From NCBI GenBank assembly GCA_024763405.1, contig JANTFQ010000156.1:1-5926 (forward strand): 5,926 bases of DNA, in the 5' to 3' direction. This document shows, piece by piece, positions 1 to 5,296 of this stretch. Within the stretch, counting starts at the first letter, position 1; the number at the start of each line of letters is the position of its first letter. The stretch comes from Calditrichaceae bacterium (GTDB lineage Bacteria > Calditrichota > Calditrichia > Calditrichales > Calditrichaceae). The notes beneath the pieces were generated by a model. It did no database searches. It was not told the origin of the DNA and saw nothing but the letters and a program-made list of their open reading frames with translations. The position numbers were made by a program, and so were the translations under genes.

Positions 1-706
1 CGGTTTGTTCGTAGTAATAAAAAGAACCGCTGCGTCCAACGCCCGTTTGAATTTCATCGGCAATTAATAGGAAACCGTACTGTTCACGGGCTTTGCGCAT
101 CGCTTCCATCATTTCCGCTGAAACGGGACGGACGCCACCCTCCCCGGTAATACCTTCATAAAAAACGGCGGCGGTGTTTTCATTGACCGTATTTTCGAAC
201 ACACTTACATCGCCAAACGGAACAACACGTGTATTCGGCAGAAGAGGACGGAAGTTTTCCTGGTGTTTTTCCTGCATTGTTATGGACAAAGCGCCGAGAG
301 AACGGCCGTGAAAGCTGCCCTTAAAGGCAACGATCTCACTCTTGTTATTCTGATTGCCCCATTTTTTTACTTCTTTCAGAAGACCTTCAATCGCTTCGGC
401 TCCACTATTGGTAAAAAATATTTTCTGAAACGGGGTCAGCCCCAGTATTTTTTCCGCCAGTTCTACCTGAATATCCTGTACAAAATAGGGTCCAAGATGC
501 AGGTTGCGTTCCAACTGTTTCTTGATGGCAGCCGTTACCGCAGGATGATTGTAACCAAGCGCGTTTACGGCAATTCCGGATAGAAAATCCAGATAGCAGG
601 TACCGTCCTTGTCATATAGATAAACGCCCCTTCCCTTGTCTACATCAATCGGAAAGCGATTATAAATATTGAAAAAGTATTGATCTGCTTTTTGAAGAGT
701 TGTCAT
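1..706 (-). CDS. argD: Acetylornithine aminotransferase-type class III aminotransferase, 5' part (gene continues past the left edge)
   Basis: The visible 235 residues are the N-terminal part of a PLP-dependent class III aminotransferase. In the ArgD family this enzyme transfers an amino group between N-acetylornithine and 2-oxoglutarate in cytoplasmic arginine synthesis. The order is typical: RFPIDVDKGRGVYLYD near residue 17, LDFLSGIAVNALGYNHP at 39-55, the phosphate-contact loop SGAEA at 101-105, FHGR at 132-135 (its aromatic residue normally stacks on the PLP ring) and DEIQTGVGR at 217-225 (its Asp contacts the pyridine nitrogen). The PLP lysine is beyond the window. The frame is open with no internal stop. 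ATG at 706 is the only sensible start; it lies one base after the TPR gene's stop and has no Shine-Dalgarno, only an A-rich tract, so coupled translation is likely. The usual EPIQGEGG segment reads EGITGEGG (184-191). An ornithine- or succinylornithine-type specificity cannot be excluded from half a protein. Confidence 0.87.
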   Translation of the reverse strand, partial: MTTLQKADQYFFNIYNRFPIDVDKGRGVYLYDKDGTCYLDFLSGIAVNALGYNHPAVTAAIKKQLERNLHLGPYFVQDIQVELAEKILGLTPFQKIFFTNSGAEAIEGLLKEVKKWGNQNNKSEIVAFKGSFHGRSLGALSITMQEKHQENFRPLLPNTRVVPFGDVSVFENTVNENTAAVFYEGITGEGGVRPVSAEMMEAMRKAREQYGFLLIADEIQTGVGRSGSFYYYEQT

Positions 707-707
707 A

Positions 708-1385
708 TTATTTTTTTGCAATTAAAATGAGCTGTGCCTCGGCGTCCTGCATACGCTGGGCTTCCGGATAATCCTCGACTATTTGCCGCAGAAGTGTTTC
801 AGCACTTTGATAATCATTTACCGTGATGTAATTTAAAGCAGCGAGGTAAAGATAATTGGAAGCTTCTACAAATTCCGGATTCGCTTTTTGTGCTTTTACA
901 TAGTATTCGGCCGCTTCTTTAGACTTGTTTTGCGCTTCAAGACAGGCAGCGTAACCGGCATAACCGGATGCCATTAAAATATCACTTCCGTTGTAGGAAT
1001 CAATAAAGTTTTTAAATTGTTTTGCGGCAAGATCAATTTTACCCTGTTGAAAATATAAATTACCCATTAAAAACAAACCCTGATCGGCAGCGTCCGTACC
1101 CGGATATTCTTCTGAAAGACGGTTCAAAAGCGCGGTGGCTTTTGTATAATTCATATTTTGGTATTCCAACTGTGCCTCGCCTAAAAGAGTGGCTGATTCG
1201 GCAACGGTGGCTGAATGCACATAATTATAAACCATTATCAGCAGAAAGGCGCCGAAAACAACTCCCGTGATGATAGAAACCTGCTTAATATTATCTTCTA
1301 TATAAGCGCGGGTTTTCATCGCGGTCTCGACAAATTTATCTTCCTTTAATTCCTTTTTGGTCAGTTTTTTTTGCGGTTTTAACAT
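708..1385 (-). CDS. Membrane-anchored tetratricopeptide repeat protein (YfgM/TPR_21-like), 225 aa
   Basis: The protein starts with a very basic cytoplasmic stretch (LKPQKKLTKKELKEDKF) and has one hydrophobic segment at about residues 36-56. The rest, from about 63 to 215, is helical and reads as four TPR-like units near 63-95, 102-131, 137-170 and 177-206, with typical spacing of small and aromatic residues (for example ALLNRLSEEYPGTDAAD). By the positive-inside rule the TPR part should face the periplasm. The architecture resembles YfgM-like ancillary proteins and other TPR adaptors of envelope biogenesis; the partner is unknown. The start is ATG 1385, preceded by AAAGGA at 6-7 bases. The same frame is open up to 1484, but that extension would run into the tRNA gene and is not real. 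The gene is 67 bases after the tRNA-Arg, with no clear promoter between, and its stop lies one base before argD. Function is inferred from architecture only. Confidence 0.85.
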   Translation of the reverse strand: MLKPQKKLTKKELKEDKFVETAMKTRAYIEDNIKQVSIITGVVFGAFLLIMVYNYVHSATVAESATLLGEAQLEYQNMNYTKATALLNRLSEEYPGTDAADQGLFLMGNLYFQQGKIDLAAKQFKNFIDSYNGSDILMASGYAGYAACLEAQNKSKEAAEYYVKAQKANPEFVEASNYLYLAALNYITVNDYQSAETLLRQIVEDYPEAQRMQDAEAQLILIAKK

Positions 1386-1452
1386 AATGATTCCTTTTAT
1401 ATAAAGATGAACAGGTTCAATTGTGTTCTGCTTGTGACAGATTGGGTAATTG

Positions 1453-1526
1453 TACCCCTGAAGAGATTCGAACTCCCGACACAAGGCTTAGGAAGCCTCT
1501 GCTCTATCCAGCTGAGCTACAGGGGC
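1453..1526 (-). tRNA. tRNA-Arg (anticodon CCT, reads AGG)
   Basis: All 74 bases fold as a standard cloverleaf. The acceptor stem is GCCCCTG with CAGGGGT, closing on one G-T pair. The D stem is GCTC/GAGC, the anticodon stem is GAGGC/GCCTT, and the 7-base loop TTCCTAA places CCT at positions 34-36. A 5-base variable region GTGTC follows, then the T stem GGGAG/CTCTT with the canonical loop TTCGAAT. The discriminator base is A. The next bases are CAA, so CCA is not encoded and must be added by nucleotidyltransferase. It reads AGG, which occurs for example at argD Arg26. It sits between apt and the TPR gene on the same strand. Confidence 0.97.
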
Positions 1527-1540
1527 ATTCAGAACAGCCG

Positions 1541-1572
1541 CAAATTTAGCGAACTACAGGAAGCAAGGCAAA
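1541..1572 (-). promoter_or_regulatory. Probable promoter of the tRNA-Arg, Bacteroidota type
   Basis: On the minus strand TTTG (1572-1569) is followed after 20 bases by TAAATTTG (1548-1541). This fits the Bacteroidota pattern of TTTG at -33 and TAnnTTTG at -7. The same bases also read as a moderate sigma-70 pair, TTGCCT and TAAATT, 17 bases apart. Transcription would start within about 10 bases of the tRNA 5' end at 1526, a plausible short leader. It lies wholly in the gap between the apt stop and the tRNA. It may also drive the TPR and argD genes. Confidence 0.6.
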
Positions 1573-1591
1573 TAAAATAAAGGGGTTGGAT

Positions 1592-2116
1592 TCAGAATGT
1601 AATCAATGATCTTACCGGATTTTCCTTCAGTTTTTCACGGCCCTGTAAAAAACTAAGCTCGATTAAAAAACCGATTAGCGCAACTTCTGCGCCGCATTTT
1701 TGGATTAATCCGGCGGCCGCTGCTGCGGTCCCCCCGGTTGCCAGTAAATCATCGGCGAGATAAACGGAAGCGCCTTTGGGAAAGGCATCCTGATGCACTT
1801 CGATGGAATCGGTGCCATATTCCAGCGCGTACTCTGCTTTATAGGTTTTATACGGTAATTTGCCCGGTTTACGGATGGGCACAAAACCGCAGTTTAATTT
1901 CCGGGCCAGGGCTGCGCCGAAGATAAATCCGCGCGCTTCAATTCCCGCAACAAAATCGATTTTCTTACCCTGTGCCATTTCGGCCATTAAATCAATGGTA
2001 TCGCCAAATAAAAGTGGGTCACTAAGAATCGGCGTAATATCTTTAAACAAAATACCCGGTTTAGGAAAATCGGGAACATCACGCAGGGCGGTTCTAATTT
2101 TTTCTAAACGTTTCAT
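1592..2116 (-). CDS. apt: Adenine phosphoribosyltransferase, 174 aa
   Basis: This cytoplasmic purine-salvage enzyme makes AMP and pyrophosphate from adenine and PRPP. The sequence is canonical. It has the N-terminal FPKPGILFKDITPIL (17-31), the GIEARGF loop (58-64) and PVRKPGKLP-like residues (80-88, here PIRKPGKLP). The PRPP-binding signature VYLADDLLATGGTA (118-131) carries the acidic pair D122-D123 that coordinates magnesium-PRPP. The length matches the family (about 170-185). The start ATG 2116 has AAGGA about 7 bases upstream. It begins 23 bases after the GWxTD gene's stop, so it is probably the last protein gene of that transcript. Next downstream is the tRNA promoter. Nothing is missing, and identity is secure from motifs and length. 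Confidence 0.97.
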   Translation of the reverse strand: MKRLEKIRTALRDVPDFPKPGILFKDITPILSDPLLFGDTIDLMAEMAQGKKIDFVAGIEARGFIFGAALARKLNCGFVPIRKPGKLPYKTYKAEYALEYGTDSIEVHQDAFPKGASVYLADDLLATGGTAAAAAGLIQKCGAEVALIGFLIELSFLQGREKLKENPVRSLITF

Positions 2117-2139
2117 GGTGTATCCTTTTTCAAATACGA

Positions 2140-2886
2140 TTACTCATTTCCGGTTATTCGTTCAAATAAACTATTATCGTTCAGTTCTCCTAGCTCCGAG
2201 GAATACACTTGTTTGTAAACATCTGTTCCCGATAAACGGGTAAAAAGAAAAAACATTCTGCCTCCCGTTAGTCCTTTTAGCTCCAGGGGGATATCTGTTC
2301 TTTCTCCGGGTTTATCATAAAGCCAAATTTCCATATCCGTGTATTCATTTGTATGCGGATGTTTGTAAATACTCGATTCAAATGGGAAAACTTCCACATC
2401 ATCCGCCGGGCCATAGAGCAGGATAATCCGTCCTTTGTCACTTCGCCAGCCTTTTTTGTTCGGCGTCGAAAAGCTTTTATTAGCACGATTTATCCTGTAT
2501 TCAAATTCGTCACGTAGTTCGTTCTTTGCATCAAACGGGTACGGATCAAATTGTTTCCAGTAAGACCGGATATATCTCTGCCTCTCTTTTTCGGAGGGTA
2601 ACGCTTTAAAGCGGCTGAGGGAATCGCCCTTTAACAGGTAGGTATAGGCAAAGGATGAAGAATCTGCTTCTGTAAACCGTATTTTTGATGCATTTTCTTT
2701 AAAGAACGAATCCCAGCACCATTTGCCCAGAGATAAAGCGATGGCCGTAAAATAGGTTACTTTTACCCATGTAGGTGTTGCGCTGCTTTGATAAGATTTT
2801 GCAGAAACGGTTTTGGGGAATAAAAAATAGAACAGGATTAATAAAACAATGGATCCTTTGAATACCAGTTTAGCTGTTCTTTTCAC
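2140..2886 (-). CDS. Exported GWxTD-domain protein, 248 aa
   Basis: The chosen start is GTG 2886, giving M-KRTAK followed by a long hydrophobic core (8-24) and a signal peptidase I-type site VSA at 27-29, so the protein is probably exported. A second moderately hydrophobic stretch lies at 41-54. The central part has the hallmarks of the GWxTD family: FKALPSEKERQRYIRSYWKQ (93-112), then FDPYPFDAKNE (113-123), then RINRANKSFS (131-140). The signature itself reads GWRSDKGRI (146-154), with Ser where the name-giving Thr is expected, followed by LYGPADDVE (157-165) and MEIWLYD (185-191). Function in this family is not established. At 248 residues it is shorter than many members, which carry long C-terminal extensions. 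It starts 16 bases after the acylphosphatase stop and precedes apt by 23 bases. An upstream TTG at 2919 would overlap the acylphosphatase gene and add residues before the signal peptide, so it was rejected. Confidence 0.83.
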   Translation of the reverse strand: MKRTAKLVFKGSIVLLILFYFLFPKTVSAKSYQSSATPTWVKVTYFTAIALSLGKWCWDSFFKENASKIRFTEADSSSFAYTYLLKGDSLSRFKALPSEKERQRYIRSYWKQFDPYPFDAKNELRDEFEYRINRANKSFSTPNKKGWRSDKGRIILLYGPADDVEVFPFESSIYKHPHTNEYTDMEIWLYDKPGERTDIPLELKGLTGGRMFFLFTRLSGTDVYKQVYSSELGELNDNSLFERITGNE

Positions 2887-2891
2887 AATAA

Positions 2892-2895
2892 CTCC
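2892..2895 (-). promoter_or_regulatory. Shine-Dalgarno that fixes the GTG start of the GWxTD gene
   Basis: GGAG on the minus strand lies 5 bases before GTG 2886, within ACGGAGTTATTGTG. This, together with a signal peptide that begins directly at the GTG codon, supports that start over the in-frame TTG at 2919. Confidence 0.65.
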
Positions 2896-2902
2896 GTAAG
2901 TA

Positions 2903-3184
2903 TTAAAATCGTACTTCAAAGTAAGTAAAGGTTTTTCCCTCGGATATTTCTGTTATTTTCAAATCAATTACCTGCGAAAAGGACGGTCCCTGCCGCAGCA
3001 AACTGGTGAACTCCAGCACGTTCTCTTCCCTACCCTGCGCCACCACTTCTACATCACCATCTGACAGATTTTTAACATATCCGGTCAGTTCCAAATCCTG
3101 AGCGTTTTCCCGGGCAAACCAACGGTAGCCTACCCCCTGTACCCGGCCGCTGACAATGATTTTTAAGGTGATTTGTACGGACAT
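2903..3184 (-). CDS. acyP: Acylphosphatase, 93 aa
   Basis: This small cytoplasmic enzyme hydrolyses the carboxyl-phosphate bond of acylphosphates. The family fingerprint is complete: VSGRVQGVGYRWFA (11-24), with the phosphate-binding loop and catalytic Arg21, and GYVKNLSDGDVEVVAQG (35-51), with the catalytic Asn39. The C-terminal YFEVRF is the usual last beta strand, and length is standard (about 90). The start ATG 3184 has only a weak, distant GAGA-type ribosome site. It follows a 101-base spacer after the LOG-like gene and ends 16 bases before the GWxTD gene, so it may head the acylphosphatase-GWxTD-apt transcript. Its physiological substrate cannot be read from the sequence. Confidence 0.95.
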   Translation of the reverse strand: MSVQITLKIIVSGRVQGVGYRWFARENAQDLELTGYVKNLSDGDVEVVAQGREENVLEFTSLLRQGPSFSQVIDLKITEISEGKTFTYFEVRF

Positions 3185-3237
3185 ATAATTTATGTTTCTC
3201 TAATTTCTTACAGCGTTATTAGGCAACTTTTTGTGCG

Positions 3238-3269
3238 CTTCATATACTTTTAGAATACAAAAGATGAAG
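3238..3269. repeat. Imperfect inverted repeat between the LOG-like gene and acyP
   Basis: On the minus strand CTTCAT and CTTTT are followed by a 7-base loop, then AAAAG, a 3-base bulge (TAT) and ATGAAG. This gives an 11-bp interrupted stem. No U-run follows on either strand, so it is not a classical intrinsic terminator. It could be a weak terminator or an RNA stability element, or chance in AT-rich sequence. The remainder of 3185-3285 shows no gene and no convincing promoter. Confidence 0.35.
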
Positions 3270-3285
3270 AATTTGATTTGAGAAT

Positions 3286-3747
3286 TTAGTGTTTTGTTTG
3301 GAACATTTTTATCAGGGTCTCAACGGCCTGTACCGGATTTTCCACCGTCACAATTTTATCCGAAACATCCCAGGTCTGCAGCCCGACAACAGGCTTCCCC
3401 AATTGTAAAGCAAAGGCAATTTCCGAAAGTGTTCCGTATTTCCCATCAATAGCAATCAGTCCCACGGCGCTGCTGACTACCAGCATATTCCGCATAATAC
3501 CCATTCCGGTTGGGATTACAATATCAATAAATTCGTTGGCGAATTCAGCTTTTTCCTGCGGGATAATACCAATGCTTAAACCGCCGTTTTCTTTGCACCC
3601 TCTGGCAGCTCCTTCCATCACTCCGCCCAGACCGCCGCAGACAATACCAAAGCCATTTTTTGCAACCAGAGCGCCTGTTTCCCGGGCAAGAGCATAAATC
3701 CGGCTATTGCACTCTCCGGCGCCGATAATGCCAATGAGTTGTTTCAT
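3286..3747 (-). CDS. TIGR00725/LOG-like Rossmann-fold protein (SLOG superfamily), 153 aa
   Basis: This is a small nucleotide-binding Rossmann protein of the group often mislabelled lysine decarboxylase. Related LOG proteins cleave cytokinin riboside monophosphates, and others resemble molybdenum cofactor carrier proteins. Visible motifs are IGIIGAGE (5-12), CGGLGGVMEGAARG (37-50), MRNMLVVSSA (85-94) and GKYGTLSEIAFAL (102-114). In LOG enzymes the first motif normally has GGxxGxMG or GGxxGVME and the last PGGxGTxxE. Here the last reads DGKYGTLSE: Gly-Thr and Glu are kept, but the proline and glycine pair is replaced. Start ATG 3747 has GGAAAA at 7 bases. The gene begins 11 bases after the asnS stop, so the two are almost certainly co-transcribed. 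The fold is secure; catalytic activity and substrate are not. Confidence 0.85.
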   Translation of the reverse strand: MKQLIGIIGAGECNSRIYALARETGALVAKNGFGIVCGGLGGVMEGAARGCKENGGLSIGIIPQEKAEFANEFIDIVIPTGMGIMRNMLVVSSAVGLIAIDGKYGTLSEIAFALQLGKPVVGLQTWDVSDKIVTVENPVQAVETLIKMFQTKH

Positions 3748-3758
3748 CGATTTTCCGT

Positions 3759-5054
3759 TTATGGATATAAACGCTGAATCAAACGCGGATACGGAATAGT
3801 TTCCCGAATATGTTTAATTCCACTAATCCAGGCTACCGTACGCTCAATTCCAAGGCCGAAACCGGAATGTGGAACACTGCCGTATTTTCGTAAATCCAGG
3901 TACCATTTAAAGGCCTCTTCCGGTAAATTGTGTTCTTTTAATCGTTTTAGAAGCGTATCGTAATCATCTTCCCTCTGTGAACCACCAATGATTTCCCCAT
4001 ACCCTTCCGGCGCCAGCATATCCATTGCCAGAGCGTATTCCGGCTCATTTTCATCACGTTTCATATAAAATGCTTTTACAGCAGCTGGATAATGATGTAC
4101 AATCACAGGACGGTCAAACTGCTGTGAAATAACGGTTTCATCGGCGGCGCCAAAATCATCGCCGGGCATAAATTCATTCCCGTTTTTTTTGAGAATCTCC
4201 ACTGCCTCGTTGTAATGAATTTTAGGAAACGGCGCTTTGACCGCTTCTAATTTGCTGATATCCCGTTCCAATACTTCCAGCTCTTTACGTCGGTTTTTAA
4301 CCACACTCATAACAAGATGTTCTACAAAATCTTCTGCAAGCTGCATATCATCCTGTAAATCGAAGAATGCCGCTTCCGGTTCAATCATCCAGAATTCGGT
4401 AAGATGGCGGCGGGTCTTGGATTTTTCTGCGCGGAAGGTGGGGCCAAAACAATACGCCTTTCCGAAAGCCATAGCGCCTGCTTCGGCGTACAACTGTCCC
4501 GATTGGGTTAAATAGGCTTTGCTTCCAAAGTAATCCGTTTCAAAAAGCGTACTGGTTCCTTCAGCCGCATTTGGTGTAAAGATAGGAGAATCCACAAGAA
4601 TAAAATCGCGGTTATCAAAAAACTCCCGTGCGGCGTGAATAATCTGGTGGCGAATACGCAGAATAGCGTGCTGCCGTTTGGAACGAAGCCATAAATGGCG
4701 GTGATCCATCAAAAAATCGGTACCGTGTTCCTTTTTACTGATTGGATATTCCGGAGCAATTTGAATCGCTTCTACCTCTTTTACCTGAATCTCAAAACCT
4801 AACGGGGAGCGTTTATCGGCGGCAACAACACCCGTAACGATAAGCGAACTTTCCTGGCTCAGCGCGTCGGCGGCTGAAAATGAGTCTTCGGAAACATCAT
4901 TTTTAAAAACAACACACTGAATGGTTTCGGAACCGTCCCGCACTAAAATAAAACGCAGTTTTCCGCTGGAACGGATATTATAAACCCATCCTTTGATGGT
5001 GACTTCCTGACCTTCGTACTGAGCTATATCTGAAATCCGAACAACTTGTGCCAT
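3759..5054 (-). CDS. asnS: Asparaginyl-tRNA synthetase, 431 aa
   Basis: This class II synthetase charges tRNA-Asn with asparagine using ATP in the cytoplasm. Residues 17-99 form the N-terminal OB-fold anticodon-binding domain (VTIKGWVYNIRSSGKLRFIL onwards). The catalytic domain follows from about 125. Motif 2 lies at 207-227, beginning FRAEKSKTRRHLTEF, and motif 3 is GFGLGIERTVAWISG (398-412) with the ATP-binding Arg405. The combination TPNAAEGTSTLF (160-171) and RRHLTEFWMIEPE (215-227) is characteristic of AsnRS rather than AspRS. Length matches compact bacterial AsnRS (about 430). Start ATG 5054 is preceded by GGAAGTGGAAAACT. Its presence indicates direct Asn-tRNA formation, although an additional amidotransferase route elsewhere cannot be excluded. 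An intrinsic terminator lies 50 bases upstream, so it should have its own promoter. The LOG-like gene follows after 11 bases. Confidence 0.97.
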   Translation of the reverse strand: MAQVVRISDIAQYEGQEVTIKGWVYNIRSSGKLRFILVRDGSETIQCVVFKNDVSEDSFSAADALSQESSLIVTGVVAADKRSPLGFEIQVKEVEAIQIAPEYPISKKEHGTDFLMDHRHLWLRSKRQHAILRIRHQIIHAAREFFDNRDFILVDSPIFTPNAAEGTSTLFETDYFGSKAYLTQSGQLYAEAGAMAFGKAYCFGPTFRAEKSKTRRHLTEFWMIEPEAAFFDLQDDMQLAEDFVEHLVMSVVKNRRKELEVLERDISKLEAVKAPFPKIHYNEAVEILKKNGNEFMPGDDFGAADETVISQQFDRPVIVHHYPAAVKAFYMKRDENEPEYALAMDMLAPEGYGEIIGGSQREDDYDTLLKRLKEHNLPEEAFKWYLDLRKYGSVPHSGFGLGIERTVAWISGIKHIRETIPYPRLIQRLYP

Positions 5055-5070
5055 AGTTTTCCACTTCCAA

Positions 5071-5100
5071 TAAATATAATGAGTTGATTAATAAGCTAAA
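5071..5100 (-). promoter_or_regulatory. Possible asnS promoter
   Basis: TATATTTA (5078-5071) is close to the TAnnTTTG -7 element, with TTTA (5100-5097) 18 bases upstream. The site lies between the terminator and the asnS start, where a promoter is expected, and would give a very short leader ending in GGAAGTGGAAAACT-ATG. The match is partial and the region AT-rich, so this is tentative. Confidence 0.3.
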
Positions 5101-5103
5101 TGT

Positions 5104-5138
5104 AAAACCGGCGCGGTGGTTAAATCCGCGCCGATTTT
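5104..5138 (-). terminator. Intrinsic terminator downstream of fbp
   Basis: On the minus strand a 13-bp stem is formed by AAAATCGGCGCGG and CCGCGCCGGTTTT around the 9-base loop ATTTAACCA, with an 8-bp all-GC core and a single G-U wobble. The stem ends in TTTT. On the plus strand the wobble becomes an A/C mismatch, so minus-strand use is favoured. It lies about 160 bases after the fbp stop and 50 bases before asnS. It probably ends the fbp transcript; a role as an asnS leader attenuator is a less likely alternative. Confidence 0.7.
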
Positions 5139-5188
5139 AAATTTAAAGAAAGGTGTAAATGATAGCAATAGAGAATAGAATCCAATAC

Positions 5189-5200
5189 CGATAATTATCG
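5189..5200. repeat. Perfect 12-base palindrome in the fbp-asnS gap
   Basis: CGATAATTATCG is its own reverse complement. It lies about 100 bases after the fbp stop and 135 bases before the asnS start. It is the right size for a dimeric regulator site, but there is only one copy here and no regulator gene nearby. Confidence 0.35.
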
Positions 5201-5233
5201 TTCTCACGGCAGTAATCTGTTAACATTTTTCGG

Positions 5234-5275
5234 TCGTTTCCCTTCCCTCAGCTGTCGAATACGCTCAGGAAACGA
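5234..5275 (-). other. Long hairpin just after the fbp stop
   Basis: On the minus strand 8-base arms TCGTTTCC and GGAAACGA enclose 26 bases that can form a little further pairing (AGC with GCT). It begins 22 bases after the fbp stop. No U-run follows, so it is not a classical terminator. It could protect the fbp mRNA 3' end or be part of a structured element. The other bases between 5055 and 5296 contain no gene that I can support. Confidence 0.35.
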
Positions 5276-5296
5276 AATTAGAAGGCGTTTGTTATT

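Noticed and set aside
263..583. Plus-strand open frame of 106 codons
   Set aside because: It lies entirely antisense to the well-conserved argD frame and resembles no protein family I recognise.
1022..1270. Plus-strand open frame of 82 codons
   Set aside because: Antisense to the TPR gene, with composition of a shadow frame.
1408..1419. Dyad TGAACAGGTTCA upstream of the TPR gene
   Set aside because: Only 5-base arms with a 2-base centre. Such dyads are common by chance and there is no second copy.
1386..1484. N-terminal extension of the TPR gene to an upstream ATG at 1484
   Set aside because: The extension would overlap the tRNA-Arg gene. ATG 1385 has a proper ribosome site and starts the conserved basic N-terminus.
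1453..1526. tRNA-Arg as an integration site of a mobile element
   Set aside because: No duplicated tRNA 3' end, integrase or other mobile gene is visible in the window.
1738..2243. Two overlapping plus-strand open frames (1738-1926 and 1860-2243)
   Set aside because: They overlap each other and lie antisense to apt and the GWxTD gene, both strongly supported by motifs.
4237..4515. Plus-strand open frame of 92 codons
   Set aside because: Antisense to asnS; the Ser-rich, low-complexity product is typical of a shadow.
5055..5296. T-box or other known riboswitch upstream of asnS
   Set aside because: I found no T-box specifier or antiterminator signature and no recognised riboswitch core. The terminator is better explained as the end of fbp.
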